Shown one piece after another: positions 21,517-31,203 of a DNA stretch of 37,739 nt; positions within the stretch are counted from its first letter, which is position 1; every line of letters starts with the position of its first letter. A program made the position numbers and the translations under genes. Below the pieces are notes generated by a model. The model saw nothing but the letters and a program-made list of their open reading frames with translations. It made no database searches and had not been told where the DNA came from. Source of the stretch: Nemertoderma westbladi (taxonomy: Eukaryota > Xenacoelomorpha > Nemertodermatida > Nemertodermatidae); assembly GCA_032718475.1 (NCBI GenBank), contig JAUCBJ010003880.1:1-37739 (forward strand). The letters are read 5' to 3'.

Positions 21517-24446
21517 AGGTGTCAGTCAGTCCGTCCTTATCAGTCCGTGTTTCCCCAACAAACCAGGTGTTAGTCAGTCCGTCCCTAACAGTCCGTGTGT
21601 CGGTCAGTCCGTCACTAACAGTCTAGGTTTCGGTCAGTCAGTCCTTATCAGTCCGGGTTTCCCCAACAAACCCGGTCTCGGTGATTCCGTCCCTAACAGT
21701 CCAGGTGTCGGTCAGTCCGTCCCTAACAGTCCGGGTGTCAGTCAGTCCGTCCCTAACAGTCCAGGTGTCGGTAAGTCCGTCCCTAACAGTCTAGGTGTCA
21801 GTCAGTCCGTCCTTATCAGTCCGTGTTTCCCCAACAAACTCGGTCTCGGTGATTCCGTCCCTAACAGTCCAGGTGTCGGTCAGTCCGTCCCTAACAGTCT
21901 AGGTGTCAGTCAGTCCGTCCTTATCAGTCCGTGTTTCCCCAACAAACCAGGTGTTGGTCAGTCCGTCCTTATCAGTCCGGGTTTCCCCAACAAACCCGGT
22001 CTCGGTGATTCCGTCCCTAACAGTCCAGGTGTCGGTCAGTCCGTCCCTAACAGTCTAGGTGTCAGTCAGTCCGTCCTTATCAGTCCGTGTTTCCCCAACA
22101 AACCAGGTGTTGGTCAGTCCGTCCCTAACAGTCCGTGTGTCGGTCAGTCCGTCACTAACAGTCTAGGTTTCGGTCGGTCAGTCCTTATCAGTCCGGGTTT
22201 CCCCAACAAACCAGGTGTCGGTCAGTCCGTCCCTAATAGTCCGGGTGTCGGACAGTCCGTCCCTAACAGTCCAGGTGTCGGTCAGTCAGTCCTTATCAGT
22301 CCGGGTTTCCCCAACAAACCATGTGTCGGTCAGTCCGTCCCTAACAGTCCGGGTGTCGGTCAGTCCACCCCTAACAGTCTAGGTGTCGGTCAGTCAGTCC
22401 TTATCAGTCCGGGTTTCCCCAACAAACCATGTGTCAGTCAGTCCGTCCCTAACAGTCCGGGTGTCGGTCAGTCCATCCCTAACAGTCTAGGTGTCGGTCA
22501 GTCAGTCCTTATCAGTCCGGGTTTCCCCAACAAACCATGTGTCGGTCAGTCCGTCCTTATCAATCCGGGATCCCCAACAAACCATGTGTCGGTCAGTCCG
22601 TCCCTAACAGTTTAGGTGTCGGTCAGTCCGTCCCTAACAGTCCGGGTGTCGGTCAGTCCATCCCTAAAAGTCTAGGTGTCAGTCAGTCAGTCCTTATCAG
22701 TCCGGGTTTCCCCAACAAACCATGTGTCGGTCAGTCCGTCCTTATCAGTCCGTGTTTCCCCAACAAACCAGGTGTTGGTCAGTCCGTCCCTAATAGTCCA
22801 GGTGTCGGTCAGTCCGTCCTTATCCGTCCGGGATTCCCCAACAAACCAGATGTTGGTCAGTCCGTCCCTACCAGTCCGGGTGTCGGTCAGTCCGTCACTA
22901 ACAGTCTAGGTTTCGGTCAGTCAGTCCTTATCAGTCCGTGTTTCCCCAACAAACCATGTGTCGGTCAGTTCGTCCCTAACAGTCCGGGTGTCGGTCAGTC
23001 CACCCCTAACAGTCTAGGTGTCGGTCAGTCAGTCCTTATCAGTCCGGGTTTCCCCAACAAAACATGTGTCGGTCAGTCCGTCCCTAACAGTCTAGGTGTC
23101 GGTCAGTCCGTCCCTAACAGTCCGGGTGTCGGTCAGTCCATCCCTAACAGTCTAGGTGTCGGTCAGTCAGTCCTTATCAGTCCGGGTTTCCCCAACAAAC
23201 CATGTGTCGGTCAGTCGGTCCTTATCAATCCGGGTTTCCCCAACAAACCATGTGTTGGTCAGTCCGTCCCTAACAGTCTAGGTGTCGGTCAGTCCGTCCC
23301 TAACAGTCCGGGTGTCGGTCAGTCCATCCCTAACAGTCTAGGTGTCAGTCAGTCAGTCTTTATCAGTCTGGGTTTCCCCAACAAACCATGTGTCAGTCAG
23401 TCCGTCCCTAACAGTCCGGGTGTCGGTCAGTCCATCCCTAACAGTCCAAGTGTCGGTCAGTCAGTCCTTATCAGTCCGGGTTTCCCCAACAAACCATGTG
23501 TCGGTCAGTCCGTCCCTAACAGTCTAGGTGTCGGTCAGTCCGTCCCTAACAGTCCGGGTGTCGGTCAGTCCATCCCTAACAGTCTAGGTGTCGGTCAGTC
23601 AGTCCTTATCAGTCCGGGTTTCCCCAACAAACCATGTGTCGGTCAGTCCGTCAATATCAGTCTGTGTTTCCCCAACAAACCAGGTGTTTGTCAGTCCTTC
23701 CCTAACAGTCCGGGTGTCGGTCAGTCCATCCCTAACAGTCTAGGTGTCAGTCAGTCCGTCCTTATCAGTCCGTGTTTCCCCAACAAACCAGGTGTTGGTC
23801 AGTCCGTCCCTAACAGTCCGGGTGTCGGTCAGTCCGTCCTTATCAGTCCGGGTGTCGGTCAGTCCGTCCTTATCAGTCCGGGTTTCCCCAACAAACCAGG
23901 TGTCGGTCAGTCCATCCCTAACAGTCCAGGTGTCGGTGAGTCCGTCCCTAACAGTCTAGGTGTCAGTCAGTCCGTCCTTATCAGTCCGTGTTTCCCCAAC
24001 AAACCAGGTGTTGGTCAGTCCGTCCCTAACAGTCCAGGTCTCGGTCAGTCCATCCCTAACAATCTAGGTGTCAGTCAGTCCGTCCTTATCCGTACGGGTT
24101 TCCCCAACAAACCAGGTGTCGGTGAGTCCATCCCTAACAGTCTGGGTGTCGGTCAGTCTGTCCCTAACAGTCTAGGTTTCGGTCAGTCCGTCCTTATCAG
24201 TCCGGATTTCCCCAACAAACCATGTGTCGGTCAGTCCGTCCTTATCAGTCCGGGTTTCCCCAACAAACCAGGTGTCGGTCAGTCCATCCCTAACAATCCA
24301 GGTGTCGGTGAGTCCATCCTTATCAGTCCGGGTTTCCCCAACAAACCATTTGTAGGTCAGTCCGTCCTTAACAGTCCGGATTTCCCCAACAAACCAGGTG
24401 TCGGTGATTCCGTCCCTAACATTCCAGGTGTCAGTCAGTCCATCCC

Positions 24447-24860
24447 TGTGATGGGATCAGAGGATCCCGACCGGTTTGGTTTATTTACGCGTCAGCCGCA
24501 CCGTGTGATGGAAAAAGAGTTTGTTGTTGTTCCAATGTTATTAATGGAGTTCGGTAATATAAATATATATGTATGATATAGAGTAATAGCAGATAGCACA
24601 GTTGACCGGTTAAGCCCGTTAAAGTGTCACCATACTGCCCTGTGTGACTGAGATAACTGAACTACAGAATACTGATCGGTAATATATATTGTACTTGTGG
24701 CCTTATTTACTTAGCGGATGCATTTCCTGGCTCTGATTGGCCAATAACCTAATTCTCGGCTCTCACCTCTGTGGGAGTGTTCCCCCCCCCCCCCCCCCCC
24801 GCTGCTGTCACTTTCCTCTCCTGGAGGTTTAACCTCTGACCTCCCTTTGTGTGTGGCCCT
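24447..24860. repeat. LTR-like sequence, related to the one at 30541
   Basis: It starts TGTGATGGGATC exactly where the satellite array ends, and it aligns in direct orientation with TGTGACGGGATC at 30541. Shared landmarks are GATCCC, an ATATATATTG block, a GGATGC block, CTGGGAGTGTT or TGGGAGTGTT, a long C run (24782-24800) and GGAGGTTTAACCTCTGAC. Similarity fades after about 24855. The right end could not be fixed. It lies 3' of the minus-strand element A. Confidence 0.6.
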
Positions 24861-24894
24861 TTGGGGTTTGTTGTCCCCGTTTATTGGGTGTGTG

Positions 24895-24925
24895 ATACGA
24901 GGTTAATTGGGGATTAACCTCGTAT
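24895..24925. repeat. Perfect 13-bp stem hairpin
   Basis: ATACGAGGTTAAT (24895-24907) pairs with ATTAACCTCGTAT (24913-24925) around the loop TGGGG. It sits just beyond the region shared with the 30541 LTR. It may be a structured leader or transcript end; its role is unknown. Confidence 0.6.
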
Positions 24926-25009
24926 CCCCAATATTGCTTAAAGGCGCCACTTCCCAACTTTATGGGGTTATGTGAGGCGCAATTGAATCCGCTCACACTC
25001 CCCTACATG

Positions 25010-26239
25010 ATATCTTCCCGGTGAGAAGATAGCATCAACCTCAAAGTGCGCTTCAATTCCGCTGGAAACCCGATCTACTATCGGGTGTGGGGTGGAGTTC
25101 TCTTACTTTGGAGTCGGCTTTCCAGGCCGCTCCCTCTGGGTATGATGTTACTACCCTCTCTTGGTGCAACCGCAACCTATGTTGCACCAAGACATCTGGC
25201 GTCTCGGTTCGAGACAATTGTGGATTCTCACACAATTTTAAAAGCTCTCACTCTGAACTCTGACTTCTCACTCTACTCTATCTTCGGCTCTACTCTAACT
25301 CTGCTCTAACTCCGCTCTTACTCTCTCCCCACACCTGAATCGCACTCGCCTGCACTCTTTCTCGCCAGCAGCTCCTCTCCATACTCCTCTCATACTGCCC
25401 TCAAAGGCGCCAAGTTCTAATGCTACCCCTGTGCTATCATTCTATCTACTTACTACTTACTTTCTAACTACTTACTATCTAACTCTCTAATCCTACTAAC
25501 TCTAACTAGCTCTCTGACTATCTCCACTACTAACTCTTCTAAGTCTACTAACTCTAACTAGTTTTCTAACTAACTCCTACTGACTCTTCTAAGTCTCTAA
25601 CTCCTAACTCTACTAAGTCTACTAACTCTCTTAAGTCTACTAACTTTCTACCTCTGCTAACTCTCTGGCCCTCTAATTAGGACACTCTAACTACGTGGCG
25701 CTTTCGGTGCCCACAACCACTCCCTGCCACTCTTCTATCTACGTGGCGCTTACGGTGCCAACAACCCCTCTACTACTACTTTCTACCTGGCGCTTCCGGT
25801 GCCCACAACCCCTCTGCTACTACTTTCTACGTGGCGCTTACGGTGCCCACAACCCCTCTGCTACTCGTGGCATGTCAATATGCCACACTCCCTTACCCGC
25901 CGACTTCTAACATAATGGTACTAACTTCTACTAACTTTCTTACTTACCTACTATCTAACTATCTACTAACTATCTGACTACTAACTTCTTACTAACTTCT
26001 ACTGACTTTCATACTTCTAATTTTCTACTTATTTATTATTTTTAATTATTTATATGTGTGGGAAGGGTGTCTCGCCCTCATTCCCACCCCCCTCAGTCCA
26101 ACATATTGGATGACTAAACTCTAAGGTGCCCCTCGATCTTCCATCGATTCTTCCATGAGGCACTGTCCCACTGCCCCCCTGTAGCTCCTCTTATCTTTCG
26201 ACCCACTTTCCTCACCAATTCCAACTCACCAGGAGTTGG
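25010..26239. other. Pyrimidine-rich noncoding stretch with 44-48-bp tandem repeat
   Basis: From about 25240 to 26060 the plus strand is made of CTCTAACT/CTACTAACT words, which are purine-rich on the minus strand. Four units of CTACGTGGCGCTTACGGTGC followed by CCACAACCCCTCTGCTACTA start at 25691, 25739, 25783 and 25827. No convincing ORF was found. It lies between the LTR-like sequence and the protease of element A and may be the 3' noncoding region of that element. Confidence 0.5.
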
Positions 26240-26590
26240 CTATCCCTCTTCCGCCACCCTAAAATCGGGTCTCTCCGCCGCCTTCTTAATTTCCCGATCT
26301 CCTGGCAGCAAAATGCCACCCTTGTCGTCTCCCAGCGGCAGAATGAAAGGAAATCGGAAGAATAGATAGAACAGAACGAACAATAGTAATCCTATCCCTT
26401 TCCATCCTGTCTTCTTACTCGACCTCCCCCTTGTCGGTATGCCTCTCAACCGGACTGGCGTCTCTTCCGGACACTCCTCTGGACACTCCTCCGGACACTC
26501 CTTCCGACACTCCTCCGGACACTCCTCTGGACTGTTGTCCTCCGGACATCTCACCGTCCGCTCCTCCGGGTTGTCCTCCGGACATCTCAC
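26240..26590 (-). CDS. ORF with Glu-Cys repeats and one membrane segment, doubtful
   Basis: This frame overlaps the end of the element A protease ORF in another register. It has PEEC repeats (about residues 20-45) encoded by CTCCTCCGGACA-type tandem DNA. A strongly hydrophobic stretch, IGLLLFVLFYLFFRFPFILP, follows, and then a charged tail. The Cys repeats are probably a by-product of the tandem DNA. The hydrophobic stretch lies outside it and might be an envelope-like or accessory remnant. No family was recognised. Confidence 0.25.
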   Translation of the reverse strand: MRCPEDNPEERTVRCPEDNSPEECPEECRKECPEECPEECPEETPVRLRGIPTRGRSSKKTGWKGIGLLLFVLFYLFFRFPFILPLGDDKGGILLPGDREIKKAAERPDFRVAEEG

Positions 26591-27278
26591 CGTCCGCTCC
26601 TATACGAGGAGTTATTAACTCGCCGTCCCCATACCGATACTTGCTGGGACCCTTGTTCCATCCCATTGCCTCTAAGTCTTCCACGTCAAATCCATTCTCC
26701 TCTGCCCACTCTCCTACTGTTACTTCCCCGTCTGGCTCATCTACCATCTCCGGTTTCTTCACTTTGTCCTCTGCATCTATGGTGCCTGGTAACATGCACC
26801 CTGATGTCTCCGTCACCCTGGTTGGAATCTTGGTTTTAACTGGGCCGCTAAGCGTCTGTCCGAACGGCGTAAGGATCGCCGTCGGATCCCGCTGTCTGTC
26901 TTCGCCGAAGACCGTCTGCATTCTCTCGTGGGCCGTCGGGCAGTCCATTCCTACTATAATGGATACCTTCCTAATGTCCACCTCTGGTATTGAGAAATTG
27001 ATACTGTCCAGGAATCTATATTGTTCGACCTCAATGTTGGTTGGTTGTCTGGCGTTGATATTTATCGATTCTATCACCTGGATGGGGTCAATAGTTGCCC
27101 CATAGTCGCATCCCGGTGCAATCGCTGATATTCTGCACCATCCCGTCCTCATCTCCAGGACCTCATCCTTACTTGAGACGGTAGTTACCGCCATCCTATT
27201 TGGCCTCGTCTTTAGCCCTATCTCTTCGGCCACCCAATTCTCCACCAGCATGAAGGCTGCTCCGCTGTCGACCAGCAT
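26415..27278 (-). CDS. BEL/Pao-type element A protease region (DUF1758-like)
   Basis: Retropepsin-like aspartic protease of an LTR retroelement. ATG at 27278 is followed at once by LVDSGAAFMLV, the VDSGA active-site loop (residues 3-7). About 115 residues later comes KVSIIVGMDCPTAHE, equivalent to the conserved IIG-x-D strand. It is in the same frame as the upstream gag, separated only by a TGA at 27294-27296, so the start may be internal. The C-terminal third turns into acidic linker and then low-complexity GGVSGGVSRGVSG encoded by tandem DNA. No reverse transcriptase, RNase H or integrase follows, so the element has lost most of pol. Confidence 0.7.
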   Translation of the reverse strand: MLVDSGAAFMLVENWVAEEIGLKTRPNRMAVTTVSSKDEVLEMRTGWCRISAIAPGCDYGATIDPIQVIESININARQPTNIEVEQYRFLDSINFSIPEVDIRKVSIIVGMDCPTAHERMQTVFGEDRQRDPTAILTPFGQTLSGPVKTKIPTRVTETSGCMLPGTIDAEDKVKKPEMVDEPDGEVTVGEWAEENGFDVEDLEAMGWNKGPSKYRYGDGELITPRIGADGEMSGGQPGGADGEMSGGQQSRGVSGGVSEGVSGGVSRGVSGRDASPVERHTDKGEVE

Positions 27279-27293
27279 TAATGTCGTTACTGA

Positions 27294-28690
27294 TCAACCG
27301 CCCTCTTCTGATATCTTCACTGGTACTACCCCGAGTAGTACTTTCCTCTTTTTTCTTGCTACTGTCGTGCTTGTAGCCATTGTTTGGCCTCCAGTCTCAT
27401 CGTCTCCGATTGCTGTTTCTCTACACTCTCCGGATCTGTGTCCTTCTACCACACATCGATGACATAGTCCGTTTGCGTCTGTGTAGGCTATACGATCTTG
27501 TTTGGGCAATGCTTGCCAGTGCTTACAACCCATGGTCTTATGGGTTCCGTCCCGATGTAATTGACATTCGAATCCTGGATTATAGCGTTCCCTGTATAGT
27601 CCTTCATGTATCGCGCGTAGGTTTATATCTACCGATTTAGTGTTTTGGTTATCTGTACTCGGCCTACTGGGTATGTTGGGATTATGTTTATTTGTGGTGT
27701 TATTTTCTTTCTGTCCCTGCCACGGTGTGGCCCTGCTCCCAGCTAACTGTGGGCTTGTAGCCCCCTGTGTGGCCGCGTGTGGTAGCGACTGTCTCACTCT
27801 CGAGAATGGATCTGCAGGATTGTGTTTGGGTTTAGGCCTGTTGTATTCGGTCTTTGGCGCCTTCCCCAAACTATCCTCACTATAGAGTGGGTCTGTAATC
27901 AACTCGGCTTCGTAGTTTAGGAAGCTCGACATTTCTTCTAGGCCCGGTTCCGCACCCTTCCTCTCTCGAGTGGAGAAAGCGATCTTCCTCCACTTGTTGC
28001 GCAGCCAGATCGGCAGTGCCTGCGCTATCGTGGTGATGTTATTAGACGCGTTGAGTTTGTATGGTGCGTCTAGCGTCTTTAACACGATTAGCGCCTTCTC
28101 GACTTTGTTCGCAAATGTCTTTATGCTAACGGGGTTGTCCTGTAGGCCACCCGATGTTATACCTCTCAGGGTTTGCCGGATGATCTTGGCCGGGTGCCCG
28201 TACTCCCTGTCTAGCGCCCGCCATGCTGTCGTGAAGCCACCCTCGATGCCCTGGTACTGCCTCACGATGTCGTATGCTGGGCCTCCTGTATACACCTGTA
28301 GATATTTTAGGCAATCCGCCTGCGTCAAGTTCTTCGTCAATATTTCATTGCTATACATGCGCCGAAACTGCAGGTATTCTTCCGGCCTACTTCCATCGAA
28401 TTTAAATGGTTCTACGGGTGGTAACTCGATCCTGGGTTTTAATGCATCGATTAATGTAGCCATTCCCATCGCTTGTGCCTCCAATGGGTTCGATGGATGT
28501 TGTATAGATTCTTCCATTGGGTGCGTTCCGCCCGTCCTATCTGTTGTTCTCCTCTGGGTTGGATATATCATTGGGGGTAGCGGCCCCTCCATATTTCGGT
28601 ATCGCAGGATCTGTTCTCGTCCAGGGGGTTTGATGTTCTTATTCCTGCATGAGTATATTGTTGATATTGTAATGGGGAATGTCACCCTGT
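27294..28690 (-). CDS. BEL/Pao-type element A Gag, central and C-terminal part (DUF1759-like)
   Basis: Structural Gag of an LTR retroelement. The DUF1759-type core runs from PPVEPFKFDGSRPEEYLQFR through YLQVYTGGPAYDIV and AWRALDREYGHPAKI (about 28440-28170). Then come the helical LPIWLRNKWRK region and a Pro/Asn-rich linker. A zinc knuckle follows (GLCHRCVVEGHRSGEC, about 27480-27430), with a Cys/His-rich block before it. The N-terminal part lies in another frame at 28639-29376, and the two join at a 16-base C run on the plus strand (28693-28708). It ends at TGA 27294-27296, directly before the protease frame. Confidence 0.75.
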
Positions 28691-29376
28691 CTCCCCCCCC
28701 CCCCCCCCACCGGTATTATATTTGGTACTGGGGTTGATGTTAATATATTGGGGCCCATACATCTATCTGCAATAACTCTCCCCTCCCCTGGATAAATGTT
28801 ATGTCGCTGGATATTATAGTCATGCTGCTGTGCTGGTACCGATATAGGCCTATCCACTTCTTGCCTACCTACCGGCATGTACTCCGCGACTTCCGGATCT
28901 AATCCCGTCGTTTGCGCTACCCTATCGCCTACACTATCTCTCCCAGCATGGCCTATAATAGTATGTGCAGTAAGGCCTACAGTATGTCCTGCAGTCTGCA
29001 TGTGCCCTTCCGAACCAAAGTTCAATCTTCTCAAATCTCGAATCTCCCCGCAACTACCGTACTCTCGATCGGCAGCTATATCCCGTCGGGAAGTTTCTCT
29101 TCGATCCCCTCTCCTGTTGTCGTCTTCGTATCGGTACGTCCTGTACCCCTCTCCTAGCGTGCGGTGCGTTTCTCCGGGGCGACGGCAATCTCCCGGAGTT
29201 CGACCCCACTGACTCCCTAACTCCATCTCTGCTATCGACAGCTCGCTATCCGTCCTCGCTCTCCGGTTGCCCCTAGCAACGATTCTTCTATTATTCTCTT
29301 CACTTCTTCTCTCTTCGACCTCTCGGTTAAACTCTACTAATCTTCTTCTCTCTTCTGACTGGGGTCGACGTCTCAT
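28639..29376 (-). CDS. Element A Gag N-terminal part
   Basis: ATG at 29376 opens a 245-codon, Arg/Glu-rich frame (RRRPQSEERRRLVEFNREVEE) that becomes mixed and Gly-rich. It then passes through the poly-G tract (minus sense) into a short tail. The tract length puts it out of frame with the DUF1759 part that follows. N-terminal charged regions before DUF1759 are usual in BEL/Pao Gag, so the two are probably one protein broken, or assembled wrongly, at the homopolymer. Confidence 0.55.
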   Translation of the reverse strand: MRRRPQSEERRRLVEFNREVEERRSEENNRRIVARGNRRARTDSELSIAEMELGSQWGRTPGDCRRPGETHRTLGEGYRTYRYEDDNRRGDRRETSRRDIAADREYGSCGEIRDLRRLNFGSEGHMQTAGHTVGLTAHTIIGHAGRDSVGDRVAQTTGLDPEVAEYMPVGRQEVDRPISVPAQQHDYNIQRHNIYPGEGRVIADRCMGPNILTSTPVPNIIPVGGGGGRQGDIPHYNINNILMQE

Positions 29377-29525
29377 CGCTCACCCACTCTCAGTGCTAAC
29401 ATCTGACTCTACTCTGTCCGGCGGATGGACCCTCCTGGGGATACTCATCATCCCCCTACTATACTCCGTCGTCGGGTGCCGCGGTTCACCTAACTTGCCC
29501 CGCACATTATCCGCCGACGCCTGTG

Positions 29526-29750
29526 GGACATTCTCTGCCCCCCCCCCCCTCTCGCTACTAATCTCTCGTGGTGGGGCGCCCGTAGCCCCCACCCCCACCC
29601 CCCCCCCACCCGCTGCTTCATACTTCACTACTTCTTACTTCACTTCTACGTCCCTCTTGTTGGACATTCTCTGCCCCCCCTCTCTCGCCACTAATCTTCC
29701 GTGGTGGGGCGCCCGTAGCCCCACACCCCCCCCCCCCCACTTCAACAGCT
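29526..29750. repeat. 136-bp GC-rich duplication with C runs
   Basis: GGACATTCTCTGCCCC, then CTCTCGCTACTAATCT and GTGGTGGGGCGCCCGTAGCC, occurs from 29526 and again from 29662. C runs of 12-13 bases (29538-29549, 29726-29738) and an imperfect one near 29591-29610 mark both copies. It separates element A from the scraps of element C. Confidence 0.65.
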
Positions 29751-30156
29751 CCAACGGAGTCGTAATCTTTCCGCCCTTACCGAAGTCTTCCACTATCGAC
29801 TGTGCCATCTTGGTTTTATTCCCGTAGATGTCGCCAAATGTCTTCATAGCTAATTCAAATGCTCTTTCATTTCCGACGAAATTATCAGCAATGGCTCTAG
29901 GTTCTCGATGGATCATATGTAATAGATAGTTGAATTTCTCATTGGGAGTGAAGGTGCTGTCAGTTAATTGTTTGTCAACATAGGTTTTAAACATCCTCCA
30001 ATGTTTGTGGTTGCCCATAAACTTCTGGGGTTGTTTGACTGGCAATCCCTGCCTAGCAGCAAACTTACCTATGTCTCTAAGGGTGGCGTCATTCCGGGTT
30101 AATAAGTTGGTTAGTTCTGCAGGGTTATTAAGTCTGGTCCATTCCAGGGGGTTCAT
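29740..30156 (-). pseudogene. Gag core scrap of a further BEL/Pao-type element (C)
   Basis: The frame from ATG 30156 gives NPLEWTRLNNPAELTNLL, then FMGNHKHWRMFKTYVDKQL, then EKFNYLLHMIHREPRAIADNF and AFELAMKTFGDIYG. This matches the order of a DUF1759-type Gag core (substrate strand, W/F-rich helix, EKFNYL, length-adjusting helices). It is a different family from elements A and B. It runs into the C-run duplication at about 29740 and has no zinc knuckle in this orientation. The minus strand has CAG|GTAAGTAT (30165-30155) just before the ATG, a perfect 5' splice-site match that may be chance. Confidence 0.6.
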
Positions 30157-30239
30157 ACTTACCTGCTCCGCGACAGCCCTTCTTTCCTTTCGGTTTTGGG
30201 ACTTCTGACGCAATAGCCTGAGAAGCAATGAGCTTCTGG

Positions 30240-30540
30240 CGCGACAGCTTTAGCAATAGGTGTAAAAGTCCCAGAACACCAACAAAGAGGGCTAAGTCAC
30301 AAAAGTTCAAACCAATCCACATCTACATCCCAAAAACATTATCAAACTCAAGCAACACCTAAACCAAACGCATTTTGTCCAAAATGTGTATATTGCGGTC
30401 AATTAAATTTTTCAACTGACTGCCAACTTATCAAGGGAGTTTCGCAAAGAAAAATTGCACTCGATGAAAAGAATTTGTGCTGCAATTGTCTACTTCCCGG
30501 ACATCAAGCAAAGGATTGCACACGTAGAAAGCCGTGCTAC
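30240..30540 (+). pseudogene. Gag zinc-knuckle scrap interrupted by an LTR
   Basis: The plus-strand frame is open through a Gln/Ser-rich linker. It then shows CPKCVYCGQLNFSTDC, a spacer ending NLCCNCLLPGHQAKDC, and KPCYC at the end. This is the paired CCHC-type zinc-knuckle arrangement of BEL/Pao Gag C-termini. It is cut at 30540 by the TGTGACGGGATC sequence, so the LTR-bearing element inserted into this gag. It lies head-to-head with the minus-strand Gag core at 29740-30156, so an inversion may have split a single gag. Confidence 0.65.
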
Positions 30541-31000
30541 TGTGACGGGATCCGAAAATCCCGGTTTATCCGGTGTCTAATCTACGCGTCCCCGCCGGTT
30601 GTATGTGAAAAGAGTTCTGGGTTGTTGATTGATCGGTGTATATAGATATAAGGGTATAATATAATAAATGGTAATATAGCACAGTTGGTTGATGATGATA
30701 TAGTGTACCGGTAAAAATGGCTGAATATTGCTGACAGTAGACGGAGATGGTGATTAGAGTTCCGGTACTGCCCTAACTAACTGACCTACTAAAGTGAATG
30801 AATTGGCACAACAAATGATAATATATATTGCACTGGTTGGCCGCATTACTTTACTCAGTGGATGCCTTCCCCCCATTGGCTAACAACTCACTTCTCGCCT
30901 CCCATCTCTCTGGGAGTGTTTCCCCCCCCCCCCCCCACTGCTGTTATTCTCTCTCTCGGAGGTATAACCTCAGACCCCCTGTTCGCGGTATTTCAACTTT
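30541..31000 (+). repeat. LTR-like sequence of element B
   Basis: It begins TGTGACGGGATCC directly after the interrupted zinc knuckle and has the same landmarks as the sequence at 24447, including a C run (30922-30936) and GGAGGTATAACCTC. The plus-strand gag at 32687 lies downstream, so a 5' LTR in plus orientation is the simplest reading. The right boundary and the primer-binding site could not be determined, and the LTR may extend to about 32.0 kb. Confidence 0.5.
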
Positions 31001-31203
31001 TCATAATGCGAGTTGAATATTTTTTGTATTTATTTAAAATGATTATTCCGATATCACTACTGGGTGCGGGACCATGGGTTTTGGGCACATTCAATGGACT
31101 GGGGGCGATTTATGGGCGAATATTGGGGCGACTTACAGGATACGGGAATAATTTCATGTTTATAAGGGCCAGGGGTGGGAGGCAAAGTTAGGTCAGCCTA
31201 GGT

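Larger units (their letters stand above)
15734..24446. repeat. 30-bp/48-bp satellite array (about 7.7 kb without the insert)
   Basis: The basic unit is GGTGTCGGTCAGTCCGTCCC plus TAACAGTCCA (30 bp). A longer 48-bp variant replaces CCTAACAGTCCA with CTTATCAGTCCG plus TTTCCCCAACAAACCA. Point variants recur (AGTCTAGG, GGAATCGG, GGTCTCGGTGATTCC). Higher-order repeats exist: the stretch from 16750 is repeated from 17182 (432-bp shift) and again, slightly changed, near 22676; that from 18070 is repeated from 18790 (720-bp shift). Both units are multiples of three. The frame reading GVGQSVPNSP and GVGQSVLISPGFPNKP therefore stays open over long stretches. It runs to a TAG in GGTTAG near 19029, and again from 21517 to a one-base deletion near 22570, and 22537-24576 forms a 679-codon ORF. 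Absence of ATG in most of it argues for a non-coding satellite. Confidence 0.9.

Noticed and set aside
15734-24446. CRISPR array
   Set aside because: There are no unique spacers between repeats and the units are head-to-tail variants; the surroundings are animal DNA.
26431-27105. 224-codon plus-strand ORF, and plus ORFs at 27970-28737 and 29267-29827
   Set aside because: They are antisense to the Gag and protease of element A, which carry recognisable motifs on the minus strand.
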